The notes beneath the pieces were generated by a model. The model saw only the letters and a list, made by a program, of their open reading frames with translations. It made no database searches and was not told the origin of the DNA. This document shows, piece after piece, positions 47,152 through 56,491 of a DNA stretch of 64,000 bases. The stretch lies in assembly GCA_963974125.1 (NCBI GenBank), contig CAXBCH010000023.1:5967-69966 (forward strand). Reading direction: 5' to 3'. The translations under genes were made by a program, and so were the position numbers. The first letter of the stretch is position 1, and every line of letters starts with the position of its first letter. The stretch comes from Haliea sp963974125 (GTDB lineage Bacteria > Pseudomonadota > Gammaproteobacteria > Pseudomonadales > Halieaceae).

Positions 47152-47171
47152 GTTTACTGTCGTTGGTGGTC

Positions 47172-47295
47172 GCGGGCTTTTTGGTCCTGTCTGGACCCGC
47201 TCGGGCCATCCATGGTCGCTCGTTCTTCGACACACCCGATAAAGCGGGGTGGGCTCTCCTGTCTCAGACGGTCCAGCCAGGACCAAAACGCCCGC
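47172..47295. repeat. Hairpin element A, left member of an inverted pair
   Basis: Two 26-base arms (47172-47197 and 47270-47295) pair at 24 of 26 positions, starting GCGGGC and closing GCCCGC. The roughly 70-base loop contains CCATCCATGG and CGCTCGTT blocks that recur, inverted, in element B. No convincing protein is encoded. It follows trpS by 20 bases and could also act as a terminator or RNA stabiliser. Confidence 0.85.
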
Positions 47296-47359
47296 TCCCT
47301 CGCACCACGGCACGTAATTCCTCGCGCCTCCGGGAGAATTACGCACCATGCCTGCCAGA

Positions 47360-47473
47360 GGCCTCGGGGGCTGGAGGGGCTTTGCCGGACCGTTCGAGAC
47401 AGGACGTCGAGAAACGAGCGTCCATGGATGGACTTGCAGCGTGTCCGGCAAAGCCCCTCCAGTTCCCGAGGCC
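47360..47473. repeat. Hairpin element B, right member of the inverted pair
   Basis: Two 31-base arms (47360-47390 and 47443-47473) pair at 29 of 31 positions, with outer ends GGCCTCGG / CCGAGGCC. The loop segments 47384-47404 and 47406-47431 match the inverse of element A segments 47257-47277 (18 of 21) and 47206-47231 (23 of 26). The stems of A and B differ in sequence. A short palindrome CGTAATTC / GAATTACG (47313-47343) sits between them. Together they fill the 358-base gap between trpS and the TonB receptor gene. Confidence 0.85.
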
Positions 47474-47509
47474 GGTCGCACCGTAACCAAAGTTGGGATA
47501 AGCCCCGGG

Positions 47510-49588
47510 CTACCCTTCGCCCCAGGAATACCGCAGTTCGACAAACGCACTCCGCGGCCTGCCGACGAAATAGCGGTACTGGCCGAAGCCCACATCGGCC
47601 CGCTCCGCATAGTCCTCGTCCAGCAGGTTGGTGATGCGCACACTGGCGGCCAGGCGCGGGGTCAGGGGGCTGCTGATACGCAGGTTGAGCAGGGAGTGCC
47701 CCTCGTACTCGAAGCGATTTTCCGGCTCCAGGTAATACTCGTCCATGTACACCCACTCCAGCTCCGCTACCGGTGCCGTGCCGTGACGGGGGGCGAACTC
47801 CCAGCCCAGGCGGGCACTGCCGAACAGCCGCGGAGCGGTGTCGATATCGTTGCCGTCGATGGCCTCGTTGACGCCCAGGGGCAGGGCGTTGTTGCCGTAG
47901 CGGTGGCGTGCAGCGGTAACGTCCAGGCGTGCATACCAGGGCCCCGGTGAACGGTAGTCGAGGCTCATTTCCAGGCCGTAGTGTTCGGTTTTGGCGCCGC
48001 TGACGTTGCGCCGGTCGGCATCCTGGAAGATCACCTCGTCCTTGTTCATGTGATAGACAGAGAGGTCATAGCGCAGGCCGGTGCCGGTGTCGCCGCGCAG
48101 TCCCAGCTCGATATTGTCGATCACTTCCGAGTCCAGGTCGGCCACGGACTGGCCGGACTGCAGGCGGTACAGCTCGCTGGTGTCCGGCGCCCGGAAGCCG
48201 TTGGCAAGGCGCAGGTAGGCGTAATGATCGGGGCGCAGCTCGACGCTGGCACCGGCATTGACGGACCAGTCAGTGAAGCTGTCGCTGCGATCGGCAACCC
48301 GGAAGAAGCGGCAGGCGGAGGCCGTGGGGGCACAGGCCGGGCCGTCCTCGGCCAGGTTCTCGTAATCGTAGTGGGTGTATTCCAGACGCACCCCACCGTC
48401 CAGAGTCCAGCGCTCGTTCAGCGCATGGCGCAGCTGGCTGTAGACGGCGGCGACACTGGCCTTGACCTCGTAGTCGTAGTGGGTGCCCCGGGGCTGGTTG
48501 GGGCTGAAGTCATTTTCCTGGTTTTCCTTGAGCCAGCCATCGGTGTACTCGAGGTCGGTGCCCGCGACCCAGCTCAGGCGGTCGGACTCCCCGTGCAGGG
48601 CAGTGCGCAGCCCCAGGGACTCGTGGCCGTTGCTCTCCACCGCTTTCCAGGGCAGGAAGTGTTGCAGGAACTCCATGCGATTGCGGCGCAGATAGGGCGT
48701 GATGCTCAGGCGCTGGCCACTGGTCAATTCACGGCTGGCCTCGCTGTAGACGCGCAGCGACCAGACATCGCGATAGGCCTCGGGGTTGGGATTGCTGCGC
48801 CGCAGGGCGCTGTCTTTGTAGGCCTCGAAACCCTGGATAAAGCCCGCGGTCTCCTGATTCAGATTGGCGGCGTCGACCACGCTCTGGAAGGCCCAGACGT
48901 CGCCATCGTAATCGTGGCGCAGGGTCAGTTTCTGCTGGTCAAAGCCGGACTCTTCCTGGTAGCCGCCGTCCGTGGTGGCGTTCATTCGCAGGCTGACACC
49001 GTGGCGGCCCTCGACGTGGTCCAGGCGGTATTTGCCCCGGTAGTAGTCGTCGGGCCCGGTCTCGATGGCGAGCTGCTGGCCGGCCCCCTGCTTCGGCGCG
49101 GCACTGAGGATGTTGATGACCCCGTGCATGGCGTTGGAGCCGTAGGTCGCCCCCGCCGGGCCCTTGATGACCTCAATCCGGCCCGCCTGCTCGATATTGG
49201 CGTCAAACAGCTGGTTGACGTTGCAAAAGCCCGGGGCTCGCAGGCTGATGCCGTCTGCGGCCATGAAGAACGAGCCGCAGCCACCGGCGCCGGTAAGCAC
49301 CGGCGAGCGCAGCGCGGTCAGGCTTTCCTGGCCGTTGCCGCGGCTGATCCAGGAGCCGGGAACCTGCTGCATGATTTCATTGGGGTGGGTGTGACCGATG
49401 AGATTGAGGTCGCTCGCATCAACTGCCGACCAGGCCAGCGGCAGGCGGCTGGCGTCCTCACTGATCCGCTTGGCGCTGACCAGGATCTGTTCCAGGCGCT
49501 GCTCGGCCGCTGTTGCCGCAGTGGTGGCGGTGGCGGCAACCGCGATCGCAAGTGCGCGTAAGACGGCTTTAACCTGCGGCGATGACAT
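47510..49588 (-). CDS. TonB-dependent outer-membrane receptor
   Basis: A 692-residue receptor with a signal peptide ending near TTAATAAEQ. The plug domain includes AGRIEVIKGPAGATYGSNAM, the usual end-of-plug motif. The 22-strand barrel follows and ends in an aromatic strand (SAFVELRYSWGEG). Two extra cysteines in the plug (GAGGCGSFF and APGFCNVNQ) could form a disulfide. The substrate is unknown. Its start overlaps the truncated globin gene by 20 bases, so the two are co-transcribed; this suggests a haem or iron link but does not prove it. Confidence 0.92.
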   Translation of the reverse strand: MSSPQVKAVLRALAIAVAATATTAATAAEQRLEQILVSAKRISEDASRLPLAWSAVDASDLNLIGHTHPNEIMQQVPGSWISRGNGQESLTALRSPVLTGAGGCGSFFMAADGISLRAPGFCNVNQLFDANIEQAGRIEVIKGPAGATYGSNAMHGVINILSAAPKQGAGQQLAIETGPDDYYRGKYRLDHVEGRHGVSLRMNATTDGGYQEESGFDQQKLTLRHDYDGDVWAFQSVVDAANLNQETAGFIQGFEAYKDSALRRSNPNPEAYRDVWSLRVYSEASRELTSGQRLSITPYLRRNRMEFLQHFLPWKAVESNGHESLGLRTALHGESDRLSWVAGTDLEYTDGWLKENQENDFSPNQPRGTHYDYEVKASVAAVYSQLRHALNERWTLDGGVRLEYTHYDYENLAEDGPACAPTASACRFFRVADRSDSFTDWSVNAGASVELRPDHYAYLRLANGFRAPDTSELYRLQSGQSVADLDSEVIDNIELGLRGDTGTGLRYDLSVYHMNKDEVIFQDADRRNVSGAKTEHYGLEMSLDYRSPGPWYARLDVTAARHRYGNNALPLGVNEAIDGNDIDTAPRLFGSARLGWEFAPRHGTAPVAELEWVYMDEYYLEPENRFEYEGHSLLNLRISSPLTPRLAASVRITNLLDEDYAERADVGFGQYRYFVGRPRSAFVELRYSWGEG

Positions 49589-49997
49589 TGGGATCCCTCT
49601 TGATTGCGCTGGGTTGATCGCGGTTACGCACCGCATCGGCGATACGCTGCAATGGAATGCGCAACATCTCGCGCAGTTCCTCGGGGGCGTCACTCTCGGT
49701 GAGCGCCTGTTCCATGCACCAGAGCCACTGATCCCTTTCCTCGGGGCCGATATGGTAGGCCGCGTGGGAGTCGGTGAGACACACGGTGCCATACTTTTCG
49801 GCATAGCGGGGCGGTCCGCCCATCCAGCCGGTCAGGTACTCGGCCAGCTTTTCCGTGACCGGGCCCAGATCCTCGGCGTGCATGGCGCGCAGTTCCCGCG
49901 CCTCCGGCCGGGTATCCATGATGCGGTAAAAATTCTCGCAAAGCCGGCGGATGCCGTCCTCTCCAAGAATCTCGAATGGCGTATTGGCTGTGGTCAT
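49569..49997 (-). CDS. Truncated haemoglobin, group II type
   Basis: A 142-residue small globin. The segment RRLCENFYRIMDTRPEAREL followed by MHAEDL is the group II helix B/CE region, with KLAEYLTGWMGGPPRYAEKY then giving the E helix. The proximal-His area is LTDSHAAYHIGPEERDQWLW, and the DQWL tail matches the family. Such globins bind oxygen or NO, or carry out peroxidase-like chemistry. It is the first gene of a pair with the TonB receptor. Confidence 0.88.
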   Translation of the reverse strand: MTTANTPFEILGEDGIRRLCENFYRIMDTRPEARELRAMHAEDLGPVTEKLAEYLTGWMGGPPRYAEKYGTVCLTDSHAAYHIGPEERDQWLWCMEQALTESDAPEELREMLRIPLQRIADAVRNRDQPSAIKRDPNVIAAG

Positions 49998-50098
49998 AGT
50001 CGTGATGGCGATTGTTTTCGGGGGGCACAGTCTACCCGTCTTTGGCGCTGATTTCCTCTCTGTCGGGGTGGCTGTCTGAACCGGGCGCGGCTGGTTGG

Positions 50099-51136
50099 CT
50101 AGAGGATATCGGTCATGGACAGCCCGAAGCCGATACGGCTGTGGCTTCGGTCATAGTCGATCAGGCTCTCGCCATAGCCGTTGAAGTACTGGATGTACCC
50201 CTTGAAGCGACGGTTAATCGGAAAGGTCCACTCCAACTCGACCGCGCCGCGGTTATCGTTGCGCAGATTGTTGCGCAGGCGGACGCCAAATTCGTGCTCC
50301 CGCCACTTCCAGATGCCGGCGATATCGCCGTAGCCCATGTAGCGCATGATGTCCGGATTGTCATCATCGCTGCTACTTTCGGGAATCCGGGACCAGACGC
50401 GCACATTCAATGCCATGCGCCGCCTCTCGAAGCTCGCCATACCCATGATCCGGTTCCAGCTGCGGGACAGGTCGCCGCCCTTGCCGTTGGATTCGTGCTT
50501 GAAGCCCGCGCCGACCACGGTGTTGGTGAAGCCCCAGAAGCGCCAGTCGTTGGCAAAGGTCAGGAAGACTTCCGGCTGGTAATTGGTTTCCCGGAATGGC
50601 GAGGAATCGTTGTAGAGCTGCCACCAGTTGCGCTGGGTGTAGGCAACCCAGAGATTGCTGCCCGGGCCGAGGATATCTTCCCAGGCGATGGTCTTCAGGC
50701 TGATCTGGAACTTCGCTTCTACCCGGTCCATGGCGTCATCCGGTTCCAGCGCGGCCCAGGCGTCGCGGTTGAGGTTGTTGTTGTAGGTGACCGGCAGCAG
50801 GTAGTTGCGCTGGTGGGGCGTAATCACCCAGGCGTTGCCGGACAGGGTTGTCTCCTCCGCCAGCCGCATGCCCAGCAGCAGCTCTTCTTCGGCGAGATTC
50901 ACTGGTGCAACTGCTTCCTCGACAAGCGGCGCGTCCACCAGCTTTCCGGGGGCCGCGATGCCCTGGGGGGGCGCTTCTGTCGGCTCCCCGGCAGCGGTCG
51001 CGAGGGCGTCGTAGCATGCAAGGCGGCGCTCGTTGTCGGCCATGGCGGCGCAGGTCGCGAGGCCGCCTGCCTGGGCGTGAACGGCGCTGCCCAGGGCGGT
51101 CCAGAGCAGGGCCCGGGCGAGAGAGGGAACCTTCAT
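50099..51136 (-). CDS. pldA: Outer-membrane phospholipase A
   Basis: A 345-residue exported beta-barrel. A signal peptide (MKVPSLARALLWTALGSAVH) is followed by a linker with the TCAAMADNERRLACYD motif. The barrel carries the catalytic His-Ser in FKHESNGKGGDLSRSWNR, the OMPLA HxSNG signature. It hydrolyses phospholipids misplaced in the outer leaflet. The start at 51136 fits the signal peptide; the longer frame to 51205 does not. Confidence 0.94.
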   Translation of the reverse strand: MKVPSLARALLWTALGSAVHAQAGGLATCAAMADNERRLACYDALATAAGEPTEAPPQGIAAPGKLVDAPLVEEAVAPVNLAEEELLLGMRLAEETTLSGNAWVITPHQRNYLLPVTYNNNLNRDAWAALEPDDAMDRVEAKFQISLKTIAWEDILGPGSNLWVAYTQRNWWQLYNDSSPFRETNYQPEVFLTFANDWRFWGFTNTVVGAGFKHESNGKGGDLSRSWNRIMGMASFERRRMALNVRVWSRIPESSSDDDNPDIMRYMGYGDIAGIWKWREHEFGVRLRNNLRNDNRGAVELEWTFPINRRFKGYIQYFNGYGESLIDYDRSHSRIGFGLSMTDIL

Positions 51137-51311
51137 GACGCTGGCGGTTTCCGGAGATGAAATGAGGCGCCAGTTTACCGGAGCCGGTCCCCGGGGGACA
51201 GCCACGGGACTCAGCTCTGGCGAGCCCCACAGGAACTATGGCGGGTGCCCTGGCGACGCACTGTCTGCTAGAATCTGGCGCTTCCCTTCGGGTACATGAC
51301 AGGAACGCAGC

Positions 51312-52415
51312 ATGAGTCTTGCAAACAAGGTTTTGGCGGTCAACAACGACCTGCCGATTCGCACCGGTGCCCCGGTTCACTCCGGCAAGGTGCGGTCCGT
51401 CTACTGGCTGGACGCCGCGGACAGCGCGCGCCTGATCAGGGAGCGCGGCTATCCGGTGGCCGCGGATGCGCCGCTGGCGATCATGGTGATCAGCGACCGC
51501 ATCTCCGCCTTCGAGTGTATCTGGCGCGGCGAGGGTGGCATGGCCGGCGTACCCGGCAAGGGCGCCGCCTTGAACGCGATCTCCAATCACTGGTTCCGGC
51601 TGTTCCGGGAACAGGGGCTGGCGGACAGCCATATTCTGGAAATTCCGCACCCGTTGGTATGGATCGTGCAGAAAGCCCGACCGGTGATGATCGAGGCCAT
51701 TGCCCGCCAGTACATTACCGGCTCCATGTGGCGCGCCTACGCCCGCGGCGAGCGCGAATTCTGCGGTATCCGCATTCCCGATGGCCTGCAGAAGGACCAG
51801 AAGCTGCCCGAGCTGCTGATAACCCCGTCCACCAAGGGCATTCTGCAGGGTATCCCCGGCGTGCCCGAGCAGGACGATGTCAACATTACCCGGGACGACA
51901 TCCTCAACAATTACGCCGCGTTCCAGTTCCGTACGCCCGCGGATGTGGATCGCTACGAAACCCTGCTGCGGGAAGGTTTCGACGTCATCAGCCGCGAGCT
52001 GGCCCGCATCGACCAGATCTTCGTCGACACCAAATTTGAATTCGGCTACGTGACCAACGCCGCCGGTGAAGAGCAGCTCATCTACATGGATGAGGTGGGA
52101 ACGCCGGACTCCTCGCGCATCTGGGATGGCCCGGCCTGGCGCGAGGGCAAGGTGGTGGAGAACTCCAAGGAGAGCTTCCGCCAGCTTTTGCTCAACCACT
52201 TCCCAGACCCCGACATCCTGCTCAACAAGGATCGGATGCCGGAGCGCGTGGCCCTGGCCCGGGACAATGAACTGCCGGCCTCAGTGCTGATGGCGGTCTC
52301 CGACACCTATGTCGGTATCGCGGAGAAAATCACCGGCCAGCCGCTGGCCCTGCCGGAAGATCCGCGGCAGGAGATCATCAACATCCTGGGTGCCGGGTTC
52401 GGACTGATCCGCTAG
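51312..52415 (+). CDS. purC: SAICAR synthase, long form (PurC)
   Basis: A 367-residue enzyme with HSGKVRSVYWLD, DRISAFECIWRGE and FVDTKFEFGYV, the family's ATP and substrate blocks. It is over 100 residues longer than the E. coli type (about 237), and the C-terminal extension includes MDEVGTPDSSRIW and SKESFRQLLL. It joins CAIR to aspartate in purine synthesis. It has its own short upstream region and no operon partners. Confidence 0.95.
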   Translation: MSLANKVLAVNNDLPIRTGAPVHSGKVRSVYWLDAADSARLIRERGYPVAADAPLAIMVISDRISAFECIWRGEGGMAGVPGKGAALNAISNHWFRLFREQGLADSHILEIPHPLVWIVQKARPVMIEAIARQYITGSMWRAYARGEREFCGIRIPDGLQKDQKLPELLITPSTKGILQGIPGVPEQDDVNITRDDILNNYAAFQFRTPADVDRYETLLREGFDVISRELARIDQIFVDTKFEFGYVTNAAGEEQLIYMDEVGTPDSSRIWDGPAWREGKVVENSKESFRQLLLNHFPDPDILLNKDRMPERVALARDNELPASVLMAVSDTYVGIAEKITGQPLALPEDPRQEIINILGAGFGLIR

Positions 52416-52480
52416 TGGTACTGAGGTGGGGCTTTGTCTTATAGTGGGAAGTACGAACACCAGACTATGGAGGTGACGCC

Positions 52481-53167
52481 ATGTTCCGCCCCGTTTTTCA
52501 GAGCCTGGTCATCCTGGCCGGGCTTGCACTCACTGCCTGCGCCGGCAGCGATTTCTCCCGCGAATCCGCTCTGAGCCACGATGGCCTGGAGCGGGTCTCC
52601 GGTCATGACTTTGCCGAGGTCTACCTGCGCCCGGGCGCCGATCTCGGGCACTACCAGCACCTGTCCCTGAGCGCGTGTGAGGTCTCTTTCCGCAAGAACT
52701 GGCTGCGCGACCAGCAGCGTGACAGCAGAGCGCTGGCCTCCCGCGTGCGCCAGGAGGATGCGGACCGGATCCGCCAGCACATGGCCAGCGCCTGCGACGA
52801 GCATTTCCGCGCGGCGCTGGAACGGGAACCGGCCTACGACCTGGTCGAAGAGGCACCCAACGGCGAGGACGTGCTGTTGCTGCGTCCTTCCATTGTCAAT
52901 CTGGATATCCATGCGCCCGACGTCCAGGGTGCGGTACGCAGCCGCTCCTACACCACCTCGGCCGGCGAGATGACCCTGAACCTGGAGCTGGTGGATGCCT
53001 TGACCGGCGAGGTGCAGGCCCGGGTTGTGGACCGCCGGCGCGGTGTGGAACAGAGCCGGCTGCAATGGACCAACAGCGTGACCAACCGCGCCGAATTCCG
53101 GCGTATACTGCGGCGTTGGGCGGATCTGCTCAGGGACAGCCTCGACCGTGTGCGCGCTGCCCAGTGA
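52481..53167 (+). CDS. DUF3313-family lipoprotein
   Basis: A 228-residue predicted lipoprotein. The leader VFQSLVILAGLALTAC ends in a clear lipobox. The mature part includes GADLGHYQHLSLSACEVSFR and the late RILRRWADLLRDSLD helix, consistent with DUF3313. Function is unknown. The Shine-Dalgarno is GGAGGTG, followed by the ATG at 52481. Confidence 0.8.
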   Translation: MFRPVFQSLVILAGLALTACAGSDFSRESALSHDGLERVSGHDFAEVYLRPGADLGHYQHLSLSACEVSFRKNWLRDQQRDSRALASRVRQEDADRIRQHMASACDEHFRAALEREPAYDLVEEAPNGEDVLLLRPSIVNLDIHAPDVQGAVRSRSYTTSAGEMTLNLELVDALTGEVQARVVDRRRGVEQSRLQWTNSVTNRAEFRRILRRWADLLRDSLDRVRAAQ

Positions 53168-53201
53168 TCCATGATTCCGATAGCGTAGCGAGGAGCTGCC
53201 C

Positions 53202-53603
53202 GTGAAGGTCGTCAAGATTACCCCGGATGTCGCCGTGTCGGAGCAGATAGTGCCCGAGGATGTGGCAGCCATCGCAGCGGCGGGATACAAGGTCCTGATC
53301 AACAATCGCCCCGATGGCGAGGCCCCGGGGCAGCCGACTTCCGCCGACTTTGCCGCTGCGGCGGCGCAGCACGGCATGACCTACCTGTACTATCCGGTCA
53401 ATGGCATGAACTTTCCGGGCCCCGATCTGGAGCAGCTCGCCGGTGCATTTGCCAGCGCCCGGGGGCCGGCGCTGGCGTTTTGCCGCAGCGGCACCCGCTC
53501 CATCAACCTCTGGCTGGCAACCCGCCCGGAAGCGGAGTGGCCGGAGGCAGTGCGGCTGGCCCGCAGCCTCGGCTACGATCTCTCCATGGTGGGCCAGCGC
53601 TGA
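53202..53603 (+). CDS. TIGR01244/DUF442-family phosphatase-like sulfurtransferase
   Basis: A 133-residue protein with the dual-specificity-phosphatase-like P-loop CRSGTRS near residue 94 and the start VVKITPDVAVSEQIVPEDV. The block VLINNRPDGEAPGQPTSAD is diagnostic of TIGR01244 (DUF442), the domain found in beta-lactamase-like hydrolase fusions in sulfide metabolism. It stands alone here. The specific reaction is unknown. Confidence 0.85.
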   Translation: MKVVKITPDVAVSEQIVPEDVAAIAAAGYKVLINNRPDGEAPGQPTSADFAAAAAQHGMTYLYYPVNGMNFPGPDLEQLAGAFASARGPALAFCRSGTRSINLWLATRPEAEWPEAVRLARSLGYDLSMVGQR

Positions 53604-53663
53604 GGTTGCCATCCGCGGCTGCGCTGGTTAGCCTGTCGAGCTGACCCACTGAACGGACTACCC

Positions 53664-55004
53664 ATGCCTGCTTCTCCCCGATTGTCTCTCGGCACCCTCC
53701 TGCTGAGCCTTGCTGTCCTCGCCAACCCGGCGCCGGCCAGCGAACTCGCCGAGCTGGTCGCCGCCGATTACGAGCGTCACCTCGGCGCGCTGTTTACCCA
53801 TTTCCACCAGAATCCCGAGCTGTCCGGCATGGAGGTCAAGACCGCTGCGCGCCTGGCCGCGGAATTGCGCGAGGCGGGGTTCGAGGTCACCGAGGGTGTC
53901 GGCGGCACCGGGGTGGTGGCCCTGTTGCAGAACGGGCCGGGGCCACTGGTGATGATGCGCGCGGACATGGATGGTCTGCCGCTGGAGGAAAAGTCCGGCT
54001 TGCCCTATGCCTCCAGGGCAAAGCAGGTGGATGACTCCGGGCAGGAGACATTCGTGATGCACGCCTGCGGCCACGATGTCCACATTACCAGCCTGGTGGG
54101 TACGGCGCGGCTGATGGCGGCGCAGCGGGAGCAGTGGTCCGGCACCCTGATGTTGATCGGCCAGCCCGCCGAGGAGCGCATCGTCGGCGCCCGGATCATG
54201 ATGGAAGACGACCTGTGGCAGCGCTTCGGCCAGCCCGACTATGCGCTGGCCTTCCACGTCGCCGCGCAGTTGCCTGCGGGCCAGCTCGCGGTTACCGAGG
54301 AATCTCCCTACTCGGGCGCGGATACCGTCGATATCATTGTCCACGGCATCGGTGCCCATGGCGCCAGCCCCCATGAGGGCATCGACCCGGTGGTGCTGGG
54401 CAGCCAGATTGTGCTCGCATTGCAAACCGTTGTGTCGCGGGAACTGGCACCCCGGGATGCCGGGGTGATAACCGTGGGTGCCTTCCACGCCGGCAGCAAG
54501 CACAACATCATATCCGACCGCGCCCACCTGCAGCTGACGGTGCGGCATGACGACCCGGAAAACCGCGAACTGCTGCTGGACGGCATCCGCCGGGTGGCGG
54601 AGAACATGGGGCGGGTCGCGGGGTTGCCCGACGACCTGTTGCCAGAGGTGATTGTCTCCGAGAGCGAGTCGGTACCGCCGACCGTCAATGACGCGCCGTT
54701 GACCCGCGAGTTGCGGGAAGTCTGGAGCGGCCACTTTGGGGAGCAGGTGTTCATGGAAGGCAAGCGCAAGGGCATGGGCGCCGAGGACTTCGGCTTCTTC
54801 ACGACCGATCCCTATATCCCCAGCACCTATTTCGCCGTTGGCGGTACGCCGAAGGAAGACTTCGCCCGCGCTGCCGCCGGCGGTGACCCCGTGCCCTCGC
54901 ACCATTCCCCGCAGTTCAGGGTGGTGCCGGAGCCCGCCATTACCCTGGGTATCGAGGCGACGGTGGTGGCCCTGCAGAAGCTGCTGCAGGCACCCGCACA
55001 GTGA
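53664..55004 (+). CDS. Secreted M20-family amidohydrolase/carboxypeptidase
   Basis: A 446-residue metalloenzyme with a signal peptide ending near ANPAPASE. Metal ligands appear in MRADMDGLPLEE, MHACGHDVHITSLVG and GQPAEERIVGARIMMED. A dimerisation domain begins near YSGADTVDIIVHGIGAHGAS. It resembles the IAA-amino-acid hydrolase / amidohydrolase branch of M20. It overlaps the NUDIX gene (GTGA), so they form a pair. The substrate is unknown. Confidence 0.9.
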   Translation: MPASPRLSLGTLLLSLAVLANPAPASELAELVAADYERHLGALFTHFHQNPELSGMEVKTAARLAAELREAGFEVTEGVGGTGVVALLQNGPGPLVMMRADMDGLPLEEKSGLPYASRAKQVDDSGQETFVMHACGHDVHITSLVGTARLMAAQREQWSGTLMLIGQPAEERIVGARIMMEDDLWQRFGQPDYALAFHVAAQLPAGQLAVTEESPYSGADTVDIIVHGIGAHGASPHEGIDPVVLGSQIVLALQTVVSRELAPRDAGVITVGAFHAGSKHNIISDRAHLQLTVRHDDPENRELLLDGIRRVAENMGRVAGLPDDLLPEVIVSESESVPPTVNDAPLTRELREVWSGHFGEQVFMEGKRKGMGAEDFGFFTTDPYIPSTYFAVGGTPKEDFARAAAGGDPVPSHHSPQFRVVPEPAITLGIEATVVALQKLLQAPAQ

Positions 55005-55750
55005 GCCGGGACAGCTTTTTCCCGCGACCGGACAGTCAGTCTCCGGAGCCCGTCGAGGCGCGCCCGGCCAGCACCGTGGTGCTGCTGCGCGACTCCCCCG
55101 GGGGTTTGGAAACCCTGCTGCTGCGGCGCAACAAGGCGCTGCTGTTTGCCGGTGGCTATTGGGTCTTCCCGGGTGGTGCCCTGGAGCCGCAGGACTGGGA
55201 GCAGGCCGCTGGCGATGAAGACCGCGCCACCCGCCTGGCGGCAGCCCGCGAGGCCGGGGAAGAATCGGGTCTGCGCCCCTCCCCGGATGACATGGTCCTG
55301 ATCAGCCACTGGACCACGCCGGTTAACGAAGCCAAGCGTTTCTCTACCTGGATCTACGCGGCGCCGGTGGACAGTGACACCGAGGTGGTGATTGACGGCA
55401 GCGAAATCCACGACTCGCGCTGGGTAAACGTGGCGGCCGCAGTCGAGGAGCACCACGACGGCATCCTGGGCGTGCTGCCGCCCACCTACGTCACCCTGTG
55501 CCATATCGCCCACTACCGCACCGTTGCCGAGCTGCTGGCGCGGGAGCTGGAGCGTCCCCCCGGGGAAGTGCTGCCGCGGTTCTGCCACGGTGACGGCACG
55601 GTATTCGTCATGTTTCGCGGCGATGCGGGCTACGACAGCGGTGACGGCTCGGTGCCGGGCGCGCGCCACCGGGCGACCCTGAGAGACGGTCGCTGGCATT
55701 ATGAGTACGAGAACGTGGCCGCTGAATTCCCCTGCCTGATTGGACCCTGA
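55001..55750 (+). CDS. NUDIX hydrolase
   Basis: A 249-residue protein. The NUDIX box appears as GGALEPQDWEQAAG ... AAREAGEESGL, with an insertion between the Gly and REAxEE parts as in the coenzyme A/ADP-ribose branch. It starts at GTG 55001, coupled to the M20 gene. The substrate cannot be assigned. Confidence 0.85.
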   Translation: MSRDSFFPRPDSQSPEPVEARPASTVVLLRDSPGGLETLLLRRNKALLFAGGYWVFPGGALEPQDWEQAAGDEDRATRLAAAREAGEESGLRPSPDDMVLISHWTTPVNEAKRFSTWIYAAPVDSDTEVVIDGSEIHDSRWVNVAAAVEEHHDGILGVLPPTYVTLCHIAHYRTVAELLARELERPPGEVLPRFCHGDGTVFVMFRGDAGYDSGDGSVPGARHRATLRDGRWHYEYENVAAEFPCLIGP

Positions 55751-55773
55751 GACCGATAGCGAGACAGACGACC

Positions 55774-56457
55774 ATGCCCCGAAGTGCCGACCCGGTGAAC
55801 CCGCGTTCATCCCACCCGCTCTGGGACTGGCCAACCCGACTCTTTCACTGGTCCCTGGTGCTGTTGCTGCCCCTGGCTTGGTGGACCGCGGAGGAAGGCC
55901 AGATGGAGCGCCACCAGTGGGTCGGCTACAGCGTCATCGTGCTGGTACTGTTCCGCCTTTGCTGGGGCTTCGTCGGCAGCCGTCATTCCCGCTTTCGCGA
56001 CTTTCTTCGGGGCCCCGGTACCGTGCTGGGCTATATCCGAGGCCGCGTCGCGCCCGGTCCTGGCCACAATCCGCTGGGCGGCTGGTCGGTGATGGTGCTG
56101 CTCACCCTGCTGCTGGTGCAGGCGGGCAGCGGGCTCTTCAACAGCGACCGGATCCTGTTCAACGGCCCCTTCCGCTATGCGGTGAGCGCGGATACGCGGG
56201 ACATTCTCGGCGCGGTGCATGCGTGGGGGTTCGACGCGTTGCTGGTCATGGTGGTGCTGCATCTGCTGGCGATTGCCTGGCACCAGTTCCGGCGCCGCGA
56301 GAAGCTGGTGCAGGCCATGGTAAAAGGCAGGGCGGAAGGCAAGGAAGGCGCGACAGCGCCGGCACCCTGGTGGCTGGCGCCGTTGCTGCTGGCTGCGGTT
56401 ACCGGTGTTTGCTGGTGGGTGCTGCAACAGGCGCCGCCGCCACCACGGATGTGGTAG
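55774..56457 (+). CDS. Cytochrome b561-family membrane protein
   Basis: A 227-residue protein with four to five helices. It opens WDWPTRLFHWSLVLLLPLAW, with the first haem-ligand His, and has DILGAVHAWGFDALLVMVVLHLLAIAWH with the later His ligands. It accepts electrons from quinol or a dehydrogenase and passes them to a cytochrome c. The convergent neighbour is a cytochrome c-prime, the usual partner of b561 in Proteobacteria. Confidence 0.9.
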   Translation: MPRSADPVNPRSSHPLWDWPTRLFHWSLVLLLPLAWWTAEEGQMERHQWVGYSVIVLVLFRLCWGFVGSRHSRFRDFLRGPGTVLGYIRGRVAPGPGHNPLGGWSVMVLLTLLLVQAGSGLFNSDRILFNGPFRYAVSADTRDILGAVHAWGFDALLVMVVLHLLAIAWHQFRRREKLVQAMVKGRAEGKEGATAPAPWWLAPLLLAAVTGVCWWVLQQAPPPPRMW

Positions 56458-56491
56458 GGCGGCACCCGGCGGGCACTGCCCGCCTGCTGGC

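Noticed and set aside
47154..47756. Leftward 200-codon frame between trpS and the TonB receptor
   Set aside because: It runs across the two inverted hairpins and the receptor C-terminus. Its residues come from the repeat arms and show no protein-like pattern.
49990..50040. Fur box upstream of the globin gene
   Set aside because: The region has only loose AT matches and nothing close to GATAATGATAATCATTATC on either strand.
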